NCBI GenBank assembly: GCA_022508245.1
Contig: JAFLVO010000008.1
Coordinates: 1 to 43,254, forward strand
Length of the DNA stretch: 43,254 nt
Reading direction: 5' to 3'
From: Clostridiales bacterium
GTDB taxonomy: Bacteria; Bacillota; Clostridia; Christensenellales; Borkfalkiaceae
Both the position numbers and the translations under genes were made by a program. Shown piece by piece: positions 41,901 through 43,254 of this stretch. How positions within the stretch are numbered: position 1 is the stretch's first letter; each line of letters opens with the position of its first letter. The notes below the pieces were generated by a model. It saw only the letters and a program-made list of their open reading frames with translations, made no database searches and was not told where the DNA came from.

Positions 41901-43254
41901 AGAAGTTCTTCCTTCGTGAGAACCTTGTCGCCGTAGGTCGTGGTAATCTTTCCGCTGAAGGAAAGCTCGTAAACAACCTCGCCGTCAACGGTTACGTCGA
42001 TAGAGCCGGTTGCGGTCTCGTGGTTTGCTGCCTCGATGATGTAGTACAGCTTGTAGCTGCCTGCGTTGCCGAATACCTTGGAAGGTGCTACGAGTGAGTA
42101 GTCGCCCTCTGCAGGTTCTTTTGCCGTGCTATCTACAAGTGCGTACCTTATCTTGGTTGCCGCATTGCCAACAAGCGTAAGTCTGTTGTCGGAAATCTTA
42201 AGCGTCTGCAATTCACTTGATGCATAGAGGGTTATCGCCGACTTGTCAACTACGATCTTCGCAGGATTTACGATTACCTTGCCGTAGGTTGCGTTTACCG
42301 TGTAGTTTGCGGTGTCTGCAATCTTGCCTACGATCTGGTAGCCGCTCTTATATGCTGCAAGATATGCGGTTTCGTCTGCGGGAAGCTCTGCGTCGAGCGA
42401 AAGCGTTATGCCGAGCGTAGAGCCTACGAAGTCGTTCTCTACCGTGAGAAGGTTCTTCAGCTCTGCCTCTATATCGGCAATCGTCCAGTCACCGTAGGTT
42501 ATCGTCTTGCTCTCAACGTTTACAGTTACCGTGAGCTTGGTTACTTCATACTTGTTGATGTTGCAGCTGTCTGCAAATGCTATCGTGCATCCGCCGAGCG
42601 TGCCGTGAATCTTTATGGTGTAAGTACCTACGGGGATAAGATCGCCCGAGTTATATACCTTGCCCTTGCTGTCTTCGAGCGTAAGGCTGATTGCTCTTTC
42701 GAGTGCGGCTACGTCGTCTTCGCTTGCAACTTCGCCGTTAGCCGTCCACGAATACGTGCCGGACTTGATCTTCGTAAGCAGTTCTGCCTGCGTAAGAACG
42801 GTCTGACCGTAGGTCGTGGTAATCTCTGCATCGAATACAAGCTCGTAAACGGTTGCTTCTACGGTTACTACGATATAACCCGCTGCCTGCTCGTGGTTTG
42901 CCGCGTCTACCGTGTAGTACAGTAAGTAGGTTCCTACTTCAAACTTGCCGGAGGGCTCCGTTTCGGTGTATGCGGTTTCCAAAGGTTCGCCGTCGTCTGC
43001 GCCAACCAGTGCGTACTTGATGACGGGCTTACCGTCTACAAGGGTAATTCTGTCAAGCTCTATGCTCAACGTCTGAACTTCGGTTTCCTTATAGTAAAGG
43101 TTGATTGCGGTTTCGTCTACCAACAGTTCTGCTTTTGCTACCGTTACCTTTCCGTACTTGGAGTTCTTGGAAATGGTGTAGTTCTTTGCAGCTTCGTTGT
43201 AGCTTGCTTTAATCTGATACTCGCCTGCTGCGAGGTAGCCGCTCTTGGGAAGGC
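32996..43254 (-). CDS. Giant Ig-like repeat surface protein, C-terminal 3,400 residues (runs off right edge)
   Basis: The frame is open from the window edge to the TAA at 32996. Its start is outside. From N to C it has: large repeats of about 290-315 residues (to about 40.1 kb) with the recurring motifs VYELSFSGKITTTYG, AGTYTIKVTGTYD, ITYGDW and YKLYYIIEAANHETATGSI, a series of MBG/YDG-type Ig-like modules (GVYDGASHDVVV near 39.5 kb, RIYDRTTNVNF near 38.9 kb, KYYDGTTNVTL near 37.0 kb, KDYDGTVNVTF near 35.2 kb), an Asp/Gly/Asn/Thr-rich zone (about 33.7-34.5 kb, for example KDGDGDTVTDVTD), one membrane helix (TLLVIAIVVILLIFIIAMI, about 33.15-33.23 kb) and a 53-residue acidic Tyr-rich tail (YYGDYYEGGYDDTGFDDYY). 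There is no LPXTG. It is likely a cell-surface adhesin or stalk anchored by the helix. The ligand is unknown. Confidence 0.9.
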   Translation of the reverse strand, partial: LPKSGYLAAGEYQIKASYNEAAKNYTISKNSKYGKVTVAKAELLVDETAINLYYKETEVQTLSIELDRITLVDGKPVIKYALVGADDGEPLETAYTETEPSGKFEVGTYLLYYTVDAANHEQAAGYIVVTVEATVYELVFDAEITTTYGQTVLTQAELLTKIKSGTYSWTANGEVASEDDVAALERAISLTLEDSKGKVYNSGDLIPVGTYTIKIHGTLGGCTIAFADSCNINKYEVTKLTVTVNVESKTITYGDWTIADIEAELKNLLTVENDFVGSTLGITLSLDAELPADETAYLAAYKSGYQIVGKIADTANYTVNATYGKVIVNPAKIVVDKSAITLYASSELQTLKISDNRLTLVGNAATKIRYALVDSTAKEPAEGDYSLVAPSKVFGNAGSYKLYYIIEAANHETATGSIDVTVDGEVVYELSFSGKITTTYGDKVLTKEELLEMIQKLDYEWTASGQKVEDKATIEALFNSVTFSVVDSDGNEKKAGSIIDAGTYTIKVTGTYDVEDINYKVTFADYCNLNAYVVNRLEVTVTLNDVKIHYGDWANADVDEELQNLLIKNVSGDFLGSDLQITLALDVTSLPDSGYLAVGTYKIKATYNTAAKNYTVSEDSVFGNIIVEKAEIQVDESAINLYYIKDKVQTVSIGLGRLTLVDKENTKVVIKYALVGEGEEPGAYTETQPSRVFEMGNYKLYYIIEAANHETATGSIDVIVEGRVYEIEFTGSVNGGKYGDKVPSQADILSAIEALGAKWYENGVEVTNNTALVNAIKAAITISIVDSEGNEYHSGNLIPVGTYTIKITGSFNYNTKDPELLAPITFVGACNVNAFKVAQREVTVTLNLPAYITYGDWENANVGAELKNLLTISGDFAGSTLAIELSLDHNLPESGYLAAYEKGYQVIGTANDTVNYKIVIANGTYGTLVVKKADMHVDKAEIITLNADKDEAQTVGISENRITLVGEEYNRSSVTVRYALVEEIGGQANKPDDSVFTSNRLSHVFNKQAKYRLYFIVEADNHNRADGYILIDVKEGAALYEISFTGKINKTFGDGLLSGGDLLAALKALTGFKWLQDGEEVKDSERIEALESAIKLTVVDSEGRAVSGTLNAGTYTVKVEGTYDHDAYHDPITFADGCNINVYVVAQRKVTVTVSDATVEYGQLTKAGVAAKLAELANDAIAGDYEGSNLRITLAIDGNLPDSTYVAVGTYALKGTSNDTNKNYVIKWQLGSLSVTPATVEGAEVTGYTGVYDGASHDVVVSKKATTVGGAELLWTYSLDGTKWVESLKALDVTNGTVTVAFKAVDVNGNHYDANGSFTYEVTPLEVKITLPETKEVTYGEDYWTETDLAAAIEALTDELEVKDINGKALPDAVSQVITLTLQGTMFSSGGYLKVGTYAIVINTAEGVGSKAHNYKVSEAVSGSLIITQRKVSVNGIGAESRIYDRTTNVNFVTNNATIDGLAEGDSLDLFVSGAFESANAGKYNVAIEIKLTGSDASNYVLDESNSQKQVQNVEIWTIKLSVTWNLEALTTTDKGLTHYYNGKAPEIYAVLNTENVLEGDSVRLGKTVGLSGEKGPHEAYYLLEGSDAVNYEIVDGSVEYTVIYMTITIEFKDDIVATYGEDAQLKSNSAKLTGWTVTDQNGDKFDLIGEGLPTVSVKFKVLFEAGDVVNGFAKVGRYKIVLDESCNIAEYYEIANEVIGWFVVEAADVLVTRTSLYISPVKATKVGLETSDIVLQGAGNDVQVEYELVTGEGEATGTYGSEKPEVTADGTYRLYYRITAANHNVKTGYITVIVKDELYVIELDGKLTETYGYNFTDGVTLLNAFKVKAITREGQPVEQGTWQTILSNITAVSVTGIDGELKAGKPNAGTYSLTVTAGEYDGARIVLANGNGAFVVTKKVGTVNWNLSGIQDKTYTKKFNNAAIETLPVVSGLEAGEYEIRYAKGGLTVSASEYGLHVGEYVVTIIVDTKNYTVEDDTLTVIVSALSLTVTIDEQSATYGDWSNSNVANKIKALIKSSGDTLPEDIDLYSLFTITLKNANYSNSGYLLASDVAYEFVAELHTEDITIEFKLGALKVGKQTITLAGTETITAAEKYYDGTTNVTLDTSKVTVSGKVEGDDVSFSFAGEFEDKNAAKSVKVNVTITLDGADKDNYSFTAPELPELSAEIKQIELIVYWNTDNLTQPDGKWTHVYSGYQPDISAEIANADKIAAGEAGSVRITAVKCDETATDVRAEGYRFYVTLESTAESVNYFITGTEITVYIVEATIEVNFQNITMYESGEAQTVSLNAADIVLKGINNTATITYVVNTSETDPADGEYKTTESVTNVGTYYLHYKIEAANHTTLYGHVTVTVKAAELVITVGTITKTYGVKAPTSDELKAELTITSADFDGNDITDTAGIIGKITSVSLKGATIGSILNAGSYDIEIAADRYEFMGYKLKIVFTNGEGAYVIEKKVVDINWHLDDNEKVTMGQEGNYSAEYGVTFTEPTITTGVVGGTQCLLAVRYIRNGVDAKSDYLGARPNAGVYTLTVVEKNDPNYALPENYEVTVEVTKIDLLITIGNATAEYNRYATGSLLNAQIGRLVTLRGDLDKVLSGEDINEIVIVSVDVGTGKLNAGKYAIVGIQLGGGYADNYNVTFTGTWNGAGAYLGKAGVFEVTPLIITVTGVTAEDKDYDGTVNVTFNYSAMVVNGVVQGDTVTATAVGQFADRHAGKEKLVEVIRYELAGADAGNYVVDMDHSTYELTAEIRSLEMPNPTPNPDIPKDEEGNTDYDPDLTLDDIINGYKPGMQDVCLTTKEGGHIHITTDDNGNIVMVIDSPVWDGIEGGTGKISSTTVTTPEGKLLSVTTRTRDDEGNCITHITDYTGSEKGETTQIVELPERKPTKPGESKTTITTTPDGKATVETESIVRNDDRSITNSYVKTDSDGNKYSNIEVKYTDGTTTETTVQTDKDGNMITSHKDKDGDRTTIYTDSNANVVNEKVVDQYGKFGKIEWNTDKTEGTIKDSNGKVIGSVKIEKGLARSVNYTVTITDGDNRSSSAETDGNGNFKSDATDENGKSKGTVESNTDSKGNTETEVKDGDGDTVTDVTDGTDNKGNHETEVKDGNGKTTGSATTGKDDEGNTNSTVTDSKNKSTDMNTSQPDENGVGSTVTDPAGNQSNTSTKKDENGNIDSSVTDKDGNSTGADIVQDEETGKGGVAPHPGDYEIEVKPKDEGDASFEDSDKDNSFDLKIEKKKLKVPVKSLFADNLTPEQLNSIFIAQGNTGTYIISPEHIAEIIMNYDAKTMAYTAVLVNGEYIVSVRLINTSKYVWEDGTSDPLTFKFAVEVPDVPTPSNPGAGFNLDTNTLLVIAIVVILLIFIIAMIRMSRKNKKALEEALKAASENNANIYYGDYYEGGYDDTGFDDYYEGDDWEDFTE
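40139..42850 (-). repeat. Three large tandem coding repeats
   Basis: Unit starts, set at the V/L-Y-E motif, are 42850, 41974, 41083 and 40138, giving units of 876, 891 and 945 nt. Copies share motif order but differ at many positions, except that 41098-41167 and 41992-42061 are identical at 68 of 70 bases, a sign of recent exchange. A further partial unit continues to the right edge. Confidence 0.8.

Noticed and set aside
40139-42850. Regular repeats considered as a CRISPR-like array
   Set aside because: The period is about 900 nt and the repeats are in-frame coding units, not short repeats with spacers.

Overview
The window looks like chromosomal DNA of a Gram-positive member of the Clostridia, probably an uncultured gut lineage. 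The main support is the minus-strand block yqfC-yqfD-phoH-(7TM-HD)-ybeY-era-yqzL-recO, a gene order typical of endospore-forming Firmicutes. A partner-switching sigma module, a clostridial-type pyruvate phosphate dikinase, FeoAB and very large Ig-like repeat surface proteins agree with this. The lineage below class level is a guess.

Layout. 1-465: N-terminal part of a secreted GLUG-type surface protein with its own promoter. 717-8821: a compact minus-strand operon that I read as an undescribed RiPP (ribosomally made, modified peptide) cluster. From its promoter near 8.8 kb it encodes an FRG-domain/TPR-like protein, a 67-residue precursor candidate ending in six cysteines within 12 residues, two SPASM-type radical SAM enzymes, a stand-alone PqqD-like recognition protein, a cobalamin-type radical SAM enzyme and a short UvrA-like ABC ATPase. 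A clear terminator follows. 8952-10941: a decayed large serine recombinase (one in-frame stop, two frameshifts) flanked by an 11-bp direct repeat, which suggests the neighbourhood was once mobile.

10962-19907: conserved core. PPDK stands alone with its own promoter and terminator. The block yqfC to recO carries sporulation, c-di-AMP turnover, ribosome maturation and recombination genes. 19968-20908 (plus strand): a MinD-like ATPase with an altered Walker A motif and a MinE-like partner, ending at a bidirectional terminator. 20946-24831: an S41/PDZ lipoprotein peptidase, a small PucR-type HTH protein and a polytopic membrane protein with a Pro/Ala-rich linker. 24833-26596: STAS protein, degenerate RsbW-like protein, SigF/SigB-type sigma factor and intact RsbW-like kinase in overlapping frames. 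26675-29409: feoA-feoB-rluA with overlapping genes and a 12-bp palindrome over the feoA start. 29433-32906: a type-2 isoleucyl-tRNA synthetase whose leader holds a 276-bp segment bounded by 24-nt inverted repeats. 32919-43254: the 3' portion of a giant repeat protein gene that runs off the right edge. It has MBG/YDG-like Ig repeats, an Asp/Gly/Asn-rich zone, one transmembrane helix and a short acidic Tyr-rich tail.

The most interesting item is the RiPP-like operon. Its gene set (three radical SAM enzymes of two types, a recognition element, a UvrA-like possible self-protection factor and an FRG protein, with no transporter or protease) matches no named RiPP class I can identify. No rRNA, tRNA or CRISPR array was seen.
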